Shown here: positions 62,601 through 64,000 of the stretch, piece after piece
How positions within the stretch are numbered: position 1 is the first letter of the stretch
How the letters are laid out: each line of letters starts with the position of its first letter
Source of the DNA: Clytia hemisphaerica
Lineage: Eukaryota; Cnidaria; Hydrozoa; Leptothecata; Clytiidae
DNA length: 64,000 bases
Reading direction: 5' to 3'
NCBI GenBank assembly: GCA_902728285.1
Contig: CACVBU010000743.1
Coordinates: 2,180,802 to 2,244,801 of the forward strand
The notes under the pieces: generated by a model
The model's database searches: none
What the model saw: the letters and a program-made list of their open reading frames with translations, nothing else
What the model was told of the DNA's origin: nothing
Made by a program: the position numbers and the translations under genes

Positions 62601-64000
62601 AAATTGGTGAGCTATCTTTACAGGAAAAAAAGGATTGTTTGTGGTTTATACGCAAAACTTAGTGAGATATCTGCGTGAGTGTGAAATTTTGATAATTCTG
62701 TAAAACTTTTCTTGCTTGATTCACTCGCATAAACTTGAAGAGCATATTGACTTATTATATTCGCAAATCGTATATAAAATTCCTGGCGGAGAGTTACCCA
62801 AAATTTAGGGTAGCCTGTTTCAATTTTCTGAAAAAGGTTTAGAAATCCAATGATTGTATCAACCTCTACAATCTGGTTCAAAATATAATGAGAATTTTGG
62901 TTATTTCCTCGTTTCTAGAAATTTAAAGTTCATGATTGGGCTATTTGTTAAATGTAATTGAATATTTCAATTTGGAAGGGGTCCCCAAATTCTCCCAAAT
63001 ATTTCACGCATTCACGCAATGTTTTTTCGCAATTCACGCAAAGTTTGTTTTTCATTTTCGCGCATTCATGCAAGTGAAAAAGCCCATTTACGCAAACCGC
63101 TGGGGGTCCCTTTATCGACTTCCAGGCTATATTTTGAGCATTGGACCATTCTCGAACTTTTGGATCCTCAGATCCTAAGGTCGCGAGTCTTACTCTCGGG
63201 TACCTAATAGCCGGGGGGGTTGGAATAAGCAGGGGGGTTGGAATAAAAATGTCCTGGGTGGAAAATGTTTGAAAAGGAGGCTAATACAGCAGAACTAAGA
63301 CAAAAAAGGGAACTTTCAAAAACATTTTTCCCAAAAATTAATAAGCGTGGGGTTGGCCTAAGAATGTCCTGGGTGGAAAATTTTCGAAAAATTAATTAGC
63401 GGGGGGGACGGCTATTAGGTACCCGAGAGTAAGTCTAATGTTAAAACTCTACTTTGTGGGCATAAGATTTTGTGGGAATTTCCTTTTTTTCTCAAATATT
63501 ATAACCAAATTTTTAATTCAAATTTAATGAATTTAATCAAGGTAGTCAAGTTCTAAACTCAGAAACACAAAGACAGTGAAAATATATCAGCGAAAAAAAA
63601 TCTGTTAGCGAATATCATAAAGTCAATCAATGTTCACAAAACTATAAATCTCAAATCTTTTCTAAAAACTTCTTAGGGTTTTGTTTGATAAAAATGTACC
63701 CGTCAAAGATTGGAGAATGGCGTTTTTTTAAACACACCTGATACATATGACATACCATAAGCCTGTAAATAAACGTGACGTGAATTGGCAAAAATTTGTG
63801 CGTGCGTAAATAGGTGAATTAAGGATCAACTGGGGGGTCTTATCAGGTAGGTGCATTCAGCATGTTGCTTGTTATTGATGAGTATAACGGTTATAAACAT
63901 AAACAAGAAAAATATTATTGGATACAGCTGAAAACCTGGAAATCTGGGAGCCATGGGAGCCCTTAAAACGAAATGAAAAGAGACTAAAAACCCCCAGTCA
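62601..64000. other. Non-genic end of the window
   Basis: Besides the G-run element at 63189-63433 and the CAGGTAGGTGCATTC motif at 63845 nothing is recognised. Open frames are short and unsupported. Confidence 0.45.
63189..63433. mobile_element. 245-bp TIR element with runs of G, copy 2
   Basis: CTTACTCTCGGGTACCTAAT at the left is inverted at the right. The next segment is GCCGGGGGGGTTGGAATAA, and AAAATTTTCGAAAAATTAA lies before the right end as in 57838-58159. The outer ~25 bp differ from that copy by several compensated changes on both arms. Confidence 0.75.

Overview
This is a eukaryotic, almost certainly invertebrate-animal, AT-rich genomic window. The evidence is a 19-exon gene with GT-AG introns, a type II membrane glycosidase of the metazoan MYORG-like GH31 family, TTAGGG-type telomere repeats inside the chromosome, and a very dense load of DNA-transposon debris. 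A cnidarian or another early-branching animal fits, but the sequence does not settle the taxon.

Layout. 1-3 kb: a frameshifted transposase-like relic on the minus strand, surrounded by seven same-orientation copies of a 16-bp motif. 3-8.1 kb: a 5'-truncated non-LTR reverse transcriptase (minus strand) interrupted by a 727-bp terminal-inverted-repeat (TIR) element with a TA duplication, plus further small TIR elements. 9.2-49.1 kb: one large plus-strand gene of 19 exons encoding a 971-aa coiled-coil protein. All 19 exons join in phase, but I cannot name the protein. Its introns hold nearly everything else: nested palindromic elements (10.1-13.3 kb), TA-duplication mini-elements, an element whose inverted ends are 24-bp minisatellite arrays (28.2-30.4 kb), a piggyBac-like non-autonomous element with TTAA ends (35.5-37.1 kb), and, in the last intron, an uninterrupted 2184-codon Helitron/Helentron-type transposon gene (39.4-45.9 kb). 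52.0-54.3 kb: an intronless GH31 glycosidase gene with a poly(A) signal. 54.4-64 kb: no genes seen, only TIR elements, G-rich mini-elements and hairpins.

Most striking points. The Helitron protein carries a perfect 2A-like ribosome-skipping motif near its N-terminus, followed by a cysteine-peptidase-like domain, a charged 4x24-aa repeat, zinc-knuckle/DUF6570-like and Rep regions, a PIF1-type helicase and a C-terminal endonuclease. A ghost copy of exon 14 differs from the live exon only at synonymous sites. The stop-codon exon of the coiled-coil gene lies inside a tandem repeat. The GH31 protein has Glu where the family acid/base Asp is expected.

The coiled-coil gene and the glycosidase share a strand but show no sign of functional linkage.
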